The notes beneath the pieces are model-generated. The model had not been told where the DNA came from, made no database searches, and was given only the letters and a program-made list of their open reading frames with translations. Made by a program: the position numbers and the translations under genes. Below, piece after piece: positions 29,859 to 39,943 of a stretch of DNA of 64,000 nt. Origin of the DNA: Bartonella phoceensis (lineage in GTDB: Bacteria > Pseudomonadota > Alphaproteobacteria > Rhizobiales > Rhizobiaceae); NCBI RefSeq assembly GCF_902825145.1, contig NZ_CADEAD010000003.1, positions 62,001 to 126,000 on the forward strand, written 5' to 3'. Numbering within the stretch: the first letter of the stretch is position 1; every line of letters begins with the position of its first letter.

Positions 29859-30380
29859 TTATTTTTGTGGGGTAGGGATAAACAAAGAGGGCTCTTGCCG
29901 TCCTTCAATTTCGGCGGTGATAGCTGAATCTTCTACGTGTTGATTTATAAAAAGAGCGGTGTTTGTGCCTTGCGTATCCCCTTGTGTATTCACAGAAAGA
30001 GATCTTTTTTCTGTAATATCTGGGGTGAGGTTGCTTTTTGTCGTTGTTAATGTTGGCTGTGTTCCTCTCTTTTGTATGATAGATGTACTGCCAATATTAG
30101 TTTCTACGACAACATCTGTGAATCCTCCGATAAGAAGCAAATGTTCTTTATCATCACAACGTATCAAAACAAGACGACGTGTGCGATCTACAGCAATTGT
30201 ATCGCAGAGAGTTAGTCGCGAGAGACGCTTCTTTCTGTTGATGCCGAATTGTCCTCTCTTTAGACGGCGTAAGAACAGAATGATCGTGGCGATAGCCGTA
30301 AGTGTTATGATGAAAAATACAAAGCTTATGGTTATGTCAGCGGCAGATTTGCCTATTTGGTTTGATAACCAGATATACAT
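29859..30380 (-). CDS. FliO-like flagellar biosynthesis protein
   Basis: Protein of 173 residues with one N-terminal membrane helix (about residues 17-40, rich in Ile/Phe), a basic patch, and a small beta domain with LTLCDTIAVDRTRRLVLIRCDDKEHLLLIGG typical of FliO. The C-terminal third is low-complexity and Thr/Ser-rich. FliO helps assemble the FliPQR export gate. No other flagellar gene is nearby. A gene of this type next to dksA and cckA is a recurrent alphaproteobacterial arrangement, so its job may not be flagellar. It ends 53 bases from dksA (convergent). Confidence 0.7.
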   Translation of the reverse strand: MYIWLSNQIGKSAADITISFVFFIITLTAIATIILFLRRLKRGQFGINRKKRLSRLTLCDTIAVDRTRRLVLIRCDDKEHLLLIGGFTDVVVETNIGSTSIIQKRGTQPTLTTTKSNLTPDITEKRSLSVNTQGDTQGTNTALFINQHVEDSAITAEIEGRQEPSLFIPTPQK

Positions 30381-30589
30381 AGAATTTCTCCCATTGTAGG
30401 ATGGAAATATTATTTTTTATTGAGATAAGTTTGTAAATATACCCTTAAAAGGTTTATTTATAATATTAAGAAAAAATCTTTCAAACATTAAGTGATTTTT
30501 CTTAAGAAGATATTATCATGTTATAACCTTTATAACAGTGATTATGAAGAAAATTTGTGGCATCGAAATAACTATAATCAAGGCAAAGT

Positions 30590-33139
30590 GTGATGGATAA
30601 AGGTTTTGAGAATAGCGGGGAATCGTTGTCTTCTCCTGTATATCAAAGAAGTATGATTCTTGGTGTTTTTTTTATAATAACTTTTTTTTTCATTTTAGGT
30701 GTTTTGACTCTCTTTTATCCTCATGGCTATTTGCAAAAGGCTGGATTGGTATCTTTTTTGGTTTTAGCAGTTGCAGGGGTTGCAGCGCTTGTTCTGAGTG
30801 GAATAGGGGTTTTGAGATATAACGTAGCGCAGTTGCACGATAACTGTGATCTGAGCATCTTTAATAGTAGTGATGATGTCATTATAGTCTCTGATTTGTC
30901 TGGTTTTGTTTATTATTCTAATAAAAATTATCAGAAAATTCTTACTTATAAACCGCAATCCTCTTGTTATGTGGTTATTGCTGATCTTCCAGGGGCGGGT
31001 GCACTTTCGTATCGCTTAAAGGTTGCGGCATGTAGTGATCTTGCAGCACAAGAAGAATTAAGAATGGAGCAATCGATTTTTGCTGATTCTACACAAAAAA
31101 AACCCGTTTGGTATAATATCTCTGTTCAACCGATCAAAAAGAGAGGAAAAAAGCTTTTATTTTGGCGTATCGCTGATATTTCGCATTTGCAAGAATTTCG
31201 TGAAGTTTTTTTCTCGAATCTGCAGGAAGCTATCAACCACTTAGATCAAGTTCCTGTTGGCTTTTTGTCTGTTAATAGAGAAGGAACAATTCTTTATGCA
31301 AATGCAATTTTTGCTGAATGGTTTTCAATTGATTTGGCAGGTTTTACTGTTGGTCAATATAGTTTTGATCAATTGTTTGATAGTGTTGGAGAAAATAGTA
31401 CATGGAGTGATATTTGTTTGCAAAACAACAAACACCAAAGTTCAGGTTATTTTTTGCCTTATAGGTTTTCATTGCGTTTAAATTCACAGACCGGTGTTAA
31501 GAAAATATTGAATTGTTTTATGTGTGCTTCTTCTTCTTTCTTAGAGGATAATGTCATTTATCGCATTGTGATCATCCCACAGCAAATACAAAAAAGTGAG
31601 AACGATGATCAATTGAAATTACCTAATGTACTTGTAGAGTATTTTGATGCAAGTCCATTTGCAATAGCTATAATGAATCAGGAAGGACAATTAATTCATG
31701 CGAATGATGTCTTTTCTTCACTTATGGGATGTACAAGTGAAACTCTTAATCTTTATGATATTATATCTCGTCGTGATCATGCGAAATTGGAACGCGTATT
31801 GCAAAAAATTACGACAAATAAAAATTGTACAGTTTCGATAGAAACCGTTTTAGAAAATAATGAAGAACGTTATTTGCGTCTTTATGTTATGCCTGTCAAA
31901 TCGTATTATGATGATCTTTTACAAGATTTCGCCATTCTCTCTGTCATAGAAACAACAGAACAAAAGACGCTTGAAGATAAAATGATGCAAAGTCAGAAAA
32001 TGCAAGCTGTTGGGCAATTGGCTGGCGGTATTGCCCATGATTTTAATAACGTTTTAACAGCAATTTTAATGTCATGTGATCTCCTTTTAAATACACATCG
32101 TAGTTCTGATCCTGCACACGCTGATCTTATTAATATCAAAAATAATGCTAATCGTGCAGCTGCACTTGTACAGCAATTATTAGCTTTTTCTAGAAAACAA
32201 ACACTTCGCCCTGAAAAAATTGATTTTACAGAATTTCTATCAGATATTCGTAACCTTATTTTACCCCTTTTAGGCAATAATATTCAGTTAAAAATTATTC
32301 ATGGTAGAGATCTATGGAATGTTGAGGTTGATCAAGCATCTTTTCAGCGTGTGATTATGAATTTGGTTATTAATGCGCGTGATGCCATGCCAGATGGGGG
32401 TGTTGTTACGATTGCGACGAATAACATTACAAAACAACAAAGTGCTGAATTTGACCATGTTGGTTTTGGAATTGGTGAGTATGTACAATTGACTATTTCA
32501 GATACGGGGACTGGTATATCATCTGCTATACAAGAAAAAATGTTTGAACCATTTTTTACAACAAAAGAGGTCGGAAAAGGAACTGGGCTTGGTTTATCAA
32601 TGGTTTATGGAATTATCAAACAGACAGGTGGTCATATTTATTGTGAGAGTAGGGAGAAACAAGGAGCGACATTTCATATTTTTCTTCCCCGTTATATTCC
32701 CCATAATAACGGAGAAATTTCTCCACAGATTGAAAAAGCTGAAGCACAAGAAAAGAATACAGATTTAACAGGATCTGCGACTATTTTATTGGTTGAAGAT
32801 GAAGATGCTGTAAGAATGGGGGGGGTAAGGGCGCTTCAAATGAGAGGATATACTGTTTTAGAAGCTGCAAGTGGAGTGGAAGCACTCACCATTCTTGAGG
32901 AAAATAAGGGGGCTGTTGATATTATTGTTTCCGATGTGGTGATGCCAGAAATGGATGGACCAACGTTGCTCAAGGAAGTCCGTAAAAATTATCCTAATAT
33001 CAAATTTCTTTTTGTTTCTGGGTATGCAAAAGATGCATTTGCTAAAAATCTTCCTCAAGATGCTGTTTTTGGTTTTTTATCTAAGCCCTTTACACTTAAA
33101 CAGTTAGCTATAACAGTTAAAGAAACACTTTTACAATGA
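30590..33139 (+). CDS. cckA: Hybrid sensor histidine kinase CckA
   Basis: Hybrid kinase of 849 residues. Two N-terminal membrane helices (about 22-42 and 50-72) are followed by PAS-type domains (around 95-190, 215-320 and 345-450), a dimerisation/phosphoacceptor helix with H483 in GGIAHDFNNVL, an ATPase domain with N, G1 and G2 boxes (NLVINARDAMPDGG, DTGTGI, GKGTGLGLSMVYGI), and a receiver domain with D782 in IVSDVVMPEMDG. CckA sends phosphate through ChpT to CtrA and controls the alphaproteobacterial cell cycle. Architecture and the phosphoacceptor motif make the assignment strong. Confidence 0.94.
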   Translation: MMDKGFENSGESLSSPVYQRSMILGVFFIITFFFILGVLTLFYPHGYLQKAGLVSFLVLAVAGVAALVLSGIGVLRYNVAQLHDNCDLSIFNSSDDVIIVSDLSGFVYYSNKNYQKILTYKPQSSCYVVIADLPGAGALSYRLKVAACSDLAAQEELRMEQSIFADSTQKKPVWYNISVQPIKKRGKKLLFWRIADISHLQEFREVFFSNLQEAINHLDQVPVGFLSVNREGTILYANAIFAEWFSIDLAGFTVGQYSFDQLFDSVGENSTWSDICLQNNKHQSSGYFLPYRFSLRLNSQTGVKKILNCFMCASSSFLEDNVIYRIVIIPQQIQKSENDDQLKLPNVLVEYFDASPFAIAIMNQEGQLIHANDVFSSLMGCTSETLNLYDIISRRDHAKLERVLQKITTNKNCTVSIETVLENNEERYLRLYVMPVKSYYDDLLQDFAILSVIETTEQKTLEDKMMQSQKMQAVGQLAGGIAHDFNNVLTAILMSCDLLLNTHRSSDPAHADLINIKNNANRAAALVQQLLAFSRKQTLRPEKIDFTEFLSDIRNLILPLLGNNIQLKIIHGRDLWNVEVDQASFQRVIMNLVINARDAMPDGGVVTIATNNITKQQSAEFDHVGFGIGEYVQLTISDTGTGISSAIQEKMFEPFFTTKEVGKGTGLGLSMVYGIIKQTGGHIYCESREKQGATFHIFLPRYIPHNNGEISPQIEKAEAQEKNTDLTGSATILLVEDEDAVRMGGVRALQMRGYTVLEAASGVEALTILEENKGAVDIIVSDVVMPEMDGPTLLKEVRKNYPNIKFLFVSGYAKDAFAKNLPQDAVFGFLSKPFTLKQLAITVKETLLQ

Positions 33140-33405
33140 AATGCAAATTTAATTGCTAAAATCTTTTAAGCAGAAAGCTCAAGTATCTTAAAAAGACAAA
33201 TATGGTCATGCGTAAAGCCAATGAATTAAATAAGTAAAAAAATTAGGAGTTTACCGTTCGAAAATTAAAAAACATTATCGCATCTTTCGCACAAAAAAAT
33301 TCATGTAAGTGATGGATTTTATGATGTTAAAATCTCATAGAGTTTAAAATAGAGGAATTGCAGAAAGATTTTAAGTGCAATATTAGAAAATGCTGATTGA
33401 TATAT

Positions 33406-34017
33406 TCAAAAGGATAAAAGTTGTTGTTGAACATTTCCTATTTTATCTTTCCCTTCAATGAAGACTTTTAAAGCCTCGGGATAAAGTTTATGTTCCACTT
33501 CAAGAACTTTCTGTGCTATGCTATCAGCGGTATCGTGCGGGTAGACCGGAACGGCGGCTTGAGCGAGGATCTTTCCTGAATCCATATCTTCTGTAACAAG
33601 GTGAACGGTGCAACCAGTGATTTTTACACCTGCTTGTAAAATCCTTTCGTGTGTATTTAAACCTTTAAATGAAGGTAAAAGAGAAGGATGAATATTTAAA
33701 ATTCGTCCCTCATAAAGTTTTACAAAACGTGGTGAGATGAGCCGCATATAACCAGCAAAGCAGAGAAGATCCGGTTGATATTGAGATAAAACCGTGAAGA
33801 TAGATTCTTCATGTGCTTCCTTGGATGGGTAACTTTTGCGATCAACAACATGAACGGGCAAGTTATTGTGATAAGCCTTTTCAATGCCAGCAGCTTGAGG
33901 ATTATCGCAAATAACTGCGACGATTTCAGCAGGGTATTCCTTTTGTTTGCAGGCTTTGGCAAGGGCAACCATATTAGATCCATTGCCAGAAATAAAAACA
34001 ACAATTTGTTTTTTCAT
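33406..34017 (-). CDS. purN: Phosphoribosylglycinamide formyltransferase
   Basis: Folate-dependent GAR transformylase, 203 residues. It starts [11 protein letters not shown], has the catalytic N-H pair in [14 protein letters not shown] and the Asp in TEDMDSGKI. The start overlaps the purM stop by four bases (ATGA), so translation is coupled. Confidence 0.95.
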   Translation of the reverse strand: MKKQIVVFISGNGSNMVALAKACKQKEYPAEIVAVICDNPQAAGIEKAYHNNLPVHVVDRKSYPSKEAHEESIFTVLSQYQPDLLCFAGYMRLISPRFVKLYEGRILNIHPSLLPSFKGLNTHERILQAGVKITGCTVHLVTEDMDSGKILAQAAVPVYPHDTADSIAQKVLEVEHKLYPEALKVFIEGKDKIGNVQQQLLSF

Positions 34018-35099
34018 AAGAGAAGTATACCTTTATAGAATATTCTTGTATCTTGGCGTTTTGTCAAAATGCCGAGGGGGGTGACTGTTTCTCCTTGCAT
34101 TTCAAGCGCTTGCGTAATTTTTTCAACTGCGTGTTGTGCTACAATAATAACCATGCCAATGCCGCAGTTGAATGTTCGTAGCATTTCTGTTTCTTCTATT
34201 CTACCTTGTTTGGCAATCCATGAAAATACGGGTGGGACATGAATGGTAGAAAGATTTATTTCAGCGCAGAGAGAAGATGGAAGTATTCGTGGAATGTTTT
34301 CAGGAAAGCCTCCACCTGTGATGTGTGCAAGAGCTTTGATTCCTTGGTAATTGCGCATGATGGAGAGGAGTGATTTGACATAAATGCGTGTTGGTGTGAG
34401 CAATGCTGTACCAAGGCTCATTTGAGGATAAAAAGGGGCAGGATCTTGCCATTTTAGATTACTTTGTTGAATGATTCGTCTTACAAGAGAAAATCCGTTG
34501 GAATGAACTCCAGATGCGCTAAGACCTAGAATGATATCGCCTTCTCTAAGGTCTTTTGAAGGGAGTAGAGCGCCGCGTTCGCATGCCCCTACAGCAAAAC
34601 CTGCTAAATCATAGTCTTCTTCTGCATACATGTCAGGCATTTCTGCAGTTTCTCCTCCAATAAGGGCTGCGCCTGCTTGTTTACATCCTTCGGCAATACC
34701 AGAAACGATTGCAGCACCTTGTTCGGGATCAAGCTTACCCGTTGCAAAATAATCAAGAAAAAAGAGAGGTTCAGCGCCTTGTACGAGTAAATCATTGACG
34801 CACATAGCTACAAGATCGATACCTACAGTATCATGAATACCCACTTCAATGGCAATTTTTAATTTTGTTCCAACACCATCATTGGCTGCCACGAGAATGG
34901 GATCTGTGAAACCTGCTGCTTTTAAATCAAAAAGGCCACCAAAGCCACCAATTTCGGCATTTGCTCCTGCTCGCTTCGTTGAGCGTACGAAGGGTTTAAT
35001 TTTTTCTACCATGGCATTACCTTTATCGATGTTTACACCGGCTTTTACGTAGGTAAGACCACACTTGGATTTATTATTTATAATATCTTGACTGCTCAT
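34014..35099 (-). CDS. purM: Phosphoribosylformylglycinamidine cyclo-ligase
   Basis: AIR synthase of 361 residues, step five of purine synthesis. Signatures are [13 protein letters not shown] at the N-terminus, [20 protein letters not shown], and [14 protein letters not shown]. Two ATGs are possible five codons apart; I chose the second because a GAGGA ribosome site lies nine bases before it. It is first in the purM-purN pair, transcribed away from the permease gene. Confidence 0.95.
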   Translation of the reverse strand: MSSQDIINNKSKCGLTYVKAGVNIDKGNAMVEKIKPFVRSTKRAGANAEIGGFGGLFDLKAAGFTDPILVAANDGVGTKLKIAIEVGIHDTVGIDLVAMCVNDLLVQGAEPLFFLDYFATGKLDPEQGAAIVSGIAEGCKQAGAALIGGETAEMPDMYAEEDYDLAGFAVGACERGALLPSKDLREGDIILGLSASGVHSNGFSLVRRIIQQSNLKWQDPAPFYPQMSLGTALLTPTRIYVKSLLSIMRNYQGIKALAHITGGGFPENIPRILPSSLCAEINLSTIHVPPVFSWIAKQGRIEETEMLRTFNCGIGMVIIVAQHAVEKITQALEMQGETVTPLGILTKRQDTRIFYKGILLL

Positions 35100-35265
35100 T
35101 GGAGTCTTCCTCATGGAAAATCAGGTTTTGATATTATGCAATGCCATGATAGAGTTATCTCTGCAAGAGATATTGATATTTATGATTTAAGAAAATAAGC
35201 AACTCTGCTTGTGACTTATATTGAAGAAGTTTATATTCTTTGTGAAAAGTTTTTTAGGGCATTGT

Positions 35266-36483
35266 ATGAATAAAATACCGGATAATCACGAACAGTCTTC
35301 TTGGCAGTTTATGAATATGAAAAAGAAAGTGCGTGAGGATGGACTAGGTGATCGTTATAAGACTCATGTACCAGCTTATACTCAAGTACCATTACCAAAC
35401 AATATGAAAAGGCAAATTTTCTTCTGGCTTAGTACATTGTTTTTTTTCATTCTTTTTATGTTTGTTTTTGGATCCATTTTACTTCCTTTTGTAGCTGGGA
35501 TTGTCCTGGCTTATTTCCTTAATCCCATTGTTCAATTGCTTGAAAAATTTGGTATTCGTCGTGTTTTTGGCACTATCCTTATTACTTTGTTTATTGTTAT
35601 TATTTTTGTTGCTGCTTTAATTATTTTAATTCCTATTATCAGTTGGCAAATACAGCAATTTGTAAGTGATGGCTTACCCATTTACATTAATCGTATTCAA
35701 ACTTTTTTTGTTAAGCATGATTTTGATTGGGTTAGACGCTATTTTGGTAGTGATCCAAGTGAATTACAGAGCAATATTAAAGGGCTTTTAGGAAAAAGTT
35801 CTAATTTTATTACATCTCTTTTGAATTCACTTTTAAAGTCTGGAAAATCTATTGTTAATCTTGTGAGCTTATTTGTTGTGGCACCTGTAGTGGCATTTTA
35901 TATGTTATTAGATTGGCCACGTATGGTTGCAGCAATTGATTCGTTAATACCGCGAGATCATCTTGAAACCGTTCGCAGTATTTTTTATGAAATGGATAGA
36001 GCTATTGCTGGCTTTGTTCGTGGACAAGGAACAGTCTGTTTAATATTAGGGGGGTATTATGCTGTTGGTCTAACTATCACGGGACTTAATTTTGCTCTTT
36101 TGATTGGTATGTTTATTGGACTTATCAGCTTTGTTCCTTATATCGGTACAATGAGCGGTTTTGTCCTCTCTGTTGGGGTTGCATGGGTCCAGTTCTACCC
36201 CAATAATTGGGGATGGATCGTTGTTGTTATGGTCCTTTTTTTCGTTGGTCAGTTTATTGAAGGCTACATCCTTCAACCAAAACTTGTGGGATCATCAGTG
36301 GGGCTACATCCGGTGTGGTTGATGTTTGCGCTTTTTGCTTTTTCTTCACTCTTTGGTTTTACTGGTATGCTTGTTGCTGTCCCTGCGGCAGCAGCTGTGG
36401 GGGTTTTGGTTCGTTTTGCTCTTCATACTTATCTTAATTCTCAGATGTATTTGCGAGGTGAAAATTCGGAGTCGTTAGAATGA
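35266..36483 (+). CDS. AI-2E family transporter (PerM-like permease)
   Basis: Membrane protein of about 405 residues with roughly eight hydrophobic segments and the family's long amphipathic middle region. The C-terminal signature GQFIEGYILQPKLVGSSVGLHPVWLM is split by a conserved glycine. Substrates are unclear for most members. I start at the ATG after an AGGG element rather than at the TTG 15 codons upstream. The stop overlaps the hdaA start by four bases, as in many Rhizobiales. Confidence 0.85.
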   Translation: MNKIPDNHEQSSWQFMNMKKKVREDGLGDRYKTHVPAYTQVPLPNNMKRQIFFWLSTLFFFILFMFVFGSILLPFVAGIVLAYFLNPIVQLLEKFGIRRVFGTILITLFIVIIFVAALIILIPIISWQIQQFVSDGLPIYINRIQTFFVKHDFDWVRRYFGSDPSELQSNIKGLLGKSSNFITSLLNSLLKSGKSIVNLVSLFVVAPVVAFYMLLDWPRMVAAIDSLIPRDHLETVRSIFYEMDRAIAGFVRGQGTVCLILGGYYAVGLTITGLNFALLIGMFIGLISFVPYIGTMSGFVLSVGVAWVQFYPNNWGWIVVVMVLFFVGQFIEGYILQPKLVGSSVGLHPVWLMFALFAFSSLFGFTGMLVAVPAAAAVGVLVRFALHTYLNSQMYLRGENSESLE

Positions 36484-37169
36484 GTGGGCGTGAAACACAA
36501 TTACCCTTAAACTTTCCTTATAATCCGGTTTTTCAATTTGATGATGTAGTGGTAACGGAAAGCAATCGCATGGCTTTTCAGCTCATTGATAATTGGCCTC
36601 ATTGGATTTTACCTATTGCAGTTTTGGTAGGAAAAGAGGGTTCTGGAAAAACACACTTTTCTAGCATATGGGCACAAAAAGTTAAAGCTTTAAGTCTTCA
36701 TCGAAATGAAATTGATCAGGCTGTTGCTGTGTCTTCTTCAGGGAAATCGTTTTTAATTGAGGATATTGATGCGGGTGAAATTAGTGAGACGGGGCTTTTT
36801 CACTTGATTAACAGTATTAAGCAGGCCAACCTTGATACACGTAAAGCTACTTTATTGATAACTGCACGAACAATACCTTCAGCATGGAATTTAAAGTTAA
36901 ATGATTTAAAAAGTCGTCTGAATTCGGTTATGTTGGTTGCAATTAATCAGCCTGATGATGCATTATTAACAGCTATTGCTTTTAAACTTTTTTCTGATAG
37001 ACAGATTATTGTTCATCCAGGCATTGTTTATTATCTTGTAAGCCGTTGTGAACGTTCTTTATTTGCATTAAAGCGTGCTATTGATTCTATTGATCAGTTA
37101 GCATTACAAAGAAAAAGTAAAATAACGCGTGCTGTTATTAATGAAGTTCTTGATATGCAAATGCAATGA
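36480..37169 (+). CDS. hdaA: DnaA-related regulatory inactivator HdaA
   Basis: DnaA-like AAA+ protein of 229 residues without the DNA-binding domain. The N-terminal clamp-binding motif QLPLNF lies at residues 7-12. The P-loop GKEGSGKTHF is near 52-61, and the Walker B-like FLIEDID near 88. HdaA binds the beta clamp and stimulates DnaA-ATP hydrolysis to prevent re-initiation. Translationally coupled to the upstream permease gene. Confidence 0.93.
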   Translation: MSGRETQLPLNFPYNPVFQFDDVVVTESNRMAFQLIDNWPHWILPIAVLVGKEGSGKTHFSSIWAQKVKALSLHRNEIDQAVAVSSSGKSFLIEDIDAGEISETGLFHLINSIKQANLDTRKATLLITARTIPSAWNLKLNDLKSRLNSVMLVAINQPDDALLTAIAFKLFSDRQIIVHPGIVYYLVSRCERSLFALKRAIDSIDQLALQRKSKITRAVINEVLDMQMQ

Positions 37170-37874
37170 ATATTTTGGGAATTATGGTATAAATTGTTTA
37201 GGAAAAAGTGCTCGGGTTTTCTTATTCTCCTTTTTCATACAATGGCATTTTTCCTTTTTAATATGCCTGAATGCGTTCTTTAATTGGTTTTGAGATTTTT
37301 TAATTTTTTAACGTTATATCTTTTCTCGCTCTTGCAAGCATATTTAAACATTTGAAAATGATTTTAGAAAAGAGGGATTTTTCTCTTTTTTTTATCGAGA
37401 AAAGTGTTTGTTTTTTAGTTTCTGCATTGGTGTTGTAGGAGAGAATAGAATTTTTATAAATGAGAGTGATTGGGAGGAGGGGATGGCAGAGTATCAAATT
37501 AGTTTTCTCATGAATGCGTATTAGATTTTATATAAAAAGTGAGGGTGTTGATGCTTTGTAGTATTAAGAAACTTTTTGTGATGATTGGAATATTTTTGTC
37601 GTAAAAATTATATTTTCTCGATATTTTTAGTATTATGGAAGTTTTCTCGAAGCAATATGAGAATTGTAGTATTTTATTAGAGGAATTCATTGCTTATTAA
37701 TGTGGGGGTGTTTTTTTGTTATTTTTGTCAATGAGATGTGCTAGTTAGTGGAAAAAAGAATTGAAAATTTTTTTTCTTGTAAAGAAATGCAAGAAAATTT
37801 AAAAAAAATGTGTTTTCCTCTTGCACTTCTGTTGTGAAAATTTTAGGGAATGTGCATCAAGTAAATGTAAACGG
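37170..37874. other. Intergenic region between hdaA and tRNA-Pro
   Basis: About 700 AT-rich bases without a convincing gene. At 37483-37524 a 13-codon frame (MAEYQISFLMNAY) follows an unusually purine-rich GGGAGGAGGGG; it may be a chance or a leader peptide. In many Rhizobiales ppk follows hdaA; here ppk is at 8978, so the spacer may mark an old rearrangement point. Confidence 0.4.
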
Positions 37875-37951
37875 CGGAGCGTAGCGCAGCCTGGTAGCGC
37901 ACCTGATTTGGGATCAGGGGGTCGTAGGTTCGAATCCTATCGCTCCGACCA
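37875..37951 (+). tRNA. tRNA-Pro (anticodon UGG)
   Basis: 77-base cloverleaf. The acceptor stem CGGAGCG pairs with CGCTCCG, the anticodon stem CCTGA/TCAGG encloses the loop TTTGGGA with anticodon TGG, and the T-arm has GGTTCGAATCC. The CCA end is encoded. A T-run follows about ten bases later and may end transcription. Confidence 0.97.
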
Positions 37952-38041
37952 TATTGTTTTTTTGTGAAAGAATCGCCCAATTGGATGCGTGTGGTGAGAA
38001 ATTGTCATTCAAGCGTTCTTGTGGTCTGAAGGAAGCTAATC

Positions 38042-38347
38042 ATGGTCGCGCGTATTTATAGTCCTGCAAAGACAGCTATGCAATCAGGTAGGAGAAATAC
38101 TGGTTTTTGGATTCTACAATATGAGCCATTACAGGCAAAAATGCTTGAGCCTCTTATGGGATATACAGCAACATCTGATATGAGTAGTCAAATAAAAATT
38201 CAGTTTAATAAGCAGGAAGAGGCAATTGCCTTTGCTCGTAAGAATGCTATTCCTTATCGTGTAGAGAAAATACATAAGTCGATTCGACGTGTCGTTTCTT
38301 ATTCTGATAATTTTCGCAGTGATAGACAGCAACCTTGGACGCATTGA
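38042..38347 (+). CDS. NDUFS4-like complex I accessory subunit (ETC complex I family)
   Basis: 101-residue protein with the ETC_C1_NDUFS4 family pattern: ARIYSPAKTAMQSGRR at the start, then FWILQYEP, MGYTATSDM and FNKQEEAIAFARKNAIPY. The last two correspond to the conserved W-G-(Y)-T-x-S-D core and its following helix. In alphaproteobacteria it is an 18-kDa-type accessory subunit of NADH:quinone oxidoreductase. It lies between two tRNA genes, a placement common in relatives. Confidence 0.9.
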   Translation: MVARIYSPAKTAMQSGRRNTGFWILQYEPLQAKMLEPLMGYTATSDMSSQIKIQFNKQEEAIAFARKNAIPYRVEKIHKSIRRVVSYSDNFRSDRQQPWTH

Positions 38348-38383
38348 GTTAAGGATGTTCTTTTGAATTGAGAAAAATCACTT

Positions 38384-38537
<154 letters not shown>

Positions 38538-38548
<11 letters not shown>

Positions 38549-39581
38549 CTTTTTGTAGCTTTTTTATTGCTTCTATTGCTAATCGTTTTCTATCTGCTGT
38601 TTTAGTATAAAGGGATGCCATTTTATCTTCTGTCCAGCCAAAAAGCGCTTTCATTTGGGAAACTGTAGCACCAGCATTGGCGGCGCGTGTTGCTGCTAAT
38701 TTTCGCAAGCCGTGAGCCGATTTTTTAATTCCTGCTGCATTACATGCTTCACGAAACAGATTCCCAAAACTTTCTTTTACGAGCTTATTTCCACCTTTTC
38801 CGCAAATGAATGTTTCATCACCTACGGGACCAATTTTAAGAGTTTCTGCGAGTTCAGGCAAAATAGGGAGAAAAACATCTGTTTTAAATTGGCTCTTTTC
38901 TGTTTTGAGATGAATGATATTATCTTTTACATCTTTCCAACCGATACGAACGGCATCTCCACGGCGCAAGCCCGTATAAAGAAGCACATCAACCCATACG
39001 CGTTCATGGGTACCAATAGCCCATTGTTTATAATATTTATCGATATCCTCTTCTAGCCATGGCGCTAATCCTTCGCTGTTAAGAGATTTTGGCGCTTTTA
39101 TATTAAAAGCAGGATTTCTGTTTAAAAGAGCATTATCAACCGCCCAATTAAAGAGACCGTTTAAAGAAGTCAAAAAATGTTTTGCTGCTGCGGGAGTCTC
39201 ACGTCTTCTATCTACGGCATCAAGAATATGATGTTTTCCTATGCTTTTATATGCGCGTTCACCGATATGTTTAGAAACATTGTTCAGAATTCTATACTTA
39301 ACTTTTTTAGTAGATTCTGATTGATTATGCCATTGCATGCTTTGTAAATATTGATGCAACAACCAATCGAAAGAGCCCTCTACAAGTCTGGTTTGTTTTC
39401 TTTTCTTGGAGGTGCCATTTTGCGCTTGCTTAAGAGCAAGCGTATAATTATCGACAAACTCTTGCGTTCCATAGGTTCCTTCAATCCGAAATCGTGGTCC
39501 GTGACCAATACGTACATACCATATGATTTTACCATGGCGTGTGCGTTCACAAACAAGATATGGTGGACGACGTTTTGGCAT
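38538..39581 (-). CDS. Tyrosine-type phage integrase
   Basis: Site-specific recombinase of 347 residues. N-terminal DNA-binding domain, a core-binding SAM-like domain around residues 75-165, then the catalytic domain with Arg in LYTGLRRGDAVRIG, the HxxR box in SAHGLRKLAATRAA, and the nucleophile Tyr in MASLYTKTADR. I start at MPKRRPPYL because it follows the stop of the small upstream gene by two bases; an upstream extension of eleven codons overlaps that gene. It reads toward tRNA-Arg, the expected geometry for an integrase at its own att site. Confidence 0.93.
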
Positions 39582-39583
39582 GG

Positions 39584-39832
39584 CTAAAACTTTATACCGT
39601 CGACAGAACGACAAGTTTTGCTGGTATCGTAGTCTTCTTGTTCATTTTCAAGCGGTGGAAAATCATCAATGCTATAAGTATTATCTGTCGTTCTGGGTGT
39701 TACGATTTTATTGATATGAATTAATAATTCACCAGTAGGCTTGATTTCTACAACCTCTGCTCCTTGCTTTTTAGCTTCTCGTAAAGCACGTGCAATGGCT
39801 GGTTGCGTGATAGTAGGTGGACGGTGTGCCAT
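39584..39832 (-). CDS. Small phage protein, unknown function
   Basis: 82 residues. The N-terminal half, MAHRPPTITQPAIARALREA, then AKKQGAEVVEIKPTGELLIHI, resembles a short helix-turn-helix followed by a beta hairpin; the rest is acidic. The AAGGGGAA ribosome site seven bases before the ATG fixes the start. It is immediately upstream of int (two-base gap), the usual place of an excisionase or a directionality factor, but no excisionase motif is recognised. Similar small proteins occur in rhizobial phages. Confidence 0.7.
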   Translation of the reverse strand: MAHRPPTITQPAIARALREAKKQGAEVVEIKPTGELLIHINKIVTPRTTDNTYSIDDFPPLENEQEDYDTSKTCRSVDGIKF

Positions 39833-39869
39833 ATCTGTTCCCCTTGATTTTAGATGTAATTCACATGTG

Positions 39870-39882
39870 GCGTGAAACACGC
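39870..39882. promoter_or_regulatory. Palindromic leader element, copy 1
   Basis: Core GCGTGAAACACGC within a longer imperfect palindrome ACATG..CATGT (39863-39886), 38 bases upstream of the small gene start. A near-identical copy with identical placement precedes the erf gene. It may be a shared operator or a common RNA leader. Confidence 0.45.
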
Positions 39883-39909
39883 ATGTTCTGAAAGTTGTGG
39901 TAAGAGGGT

Positions 39910-39937
39910 GGGGGTGCTGGGAGGAGAGAGCACCCCC
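39910..39937 (-). terminator. Strong GC hairpin between exonuclease and small gene
   Basis: Perfect 9-bp stem GGGGGTGCT/AGCACCCCC with a 10-base purine loop. No T-run follows in either direction, so it is more likely an mRNA-stability or processing element than a simple terminator. Confidence 0.5.
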
Positions 39938-39943
39938 ATAACG

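Noticed and set aside
21250-35220. Purine riboswitch or glmS-type ribozyme near pur genes
   Set aside because: No conserved aptamer core was recognised; the glmS 5' end is outside the window.
37483-37524. 13-codon frame after a very purine-rich ribosome-like site
   Set aside because: Too short, with no downstream gene it could regulate as a leader.
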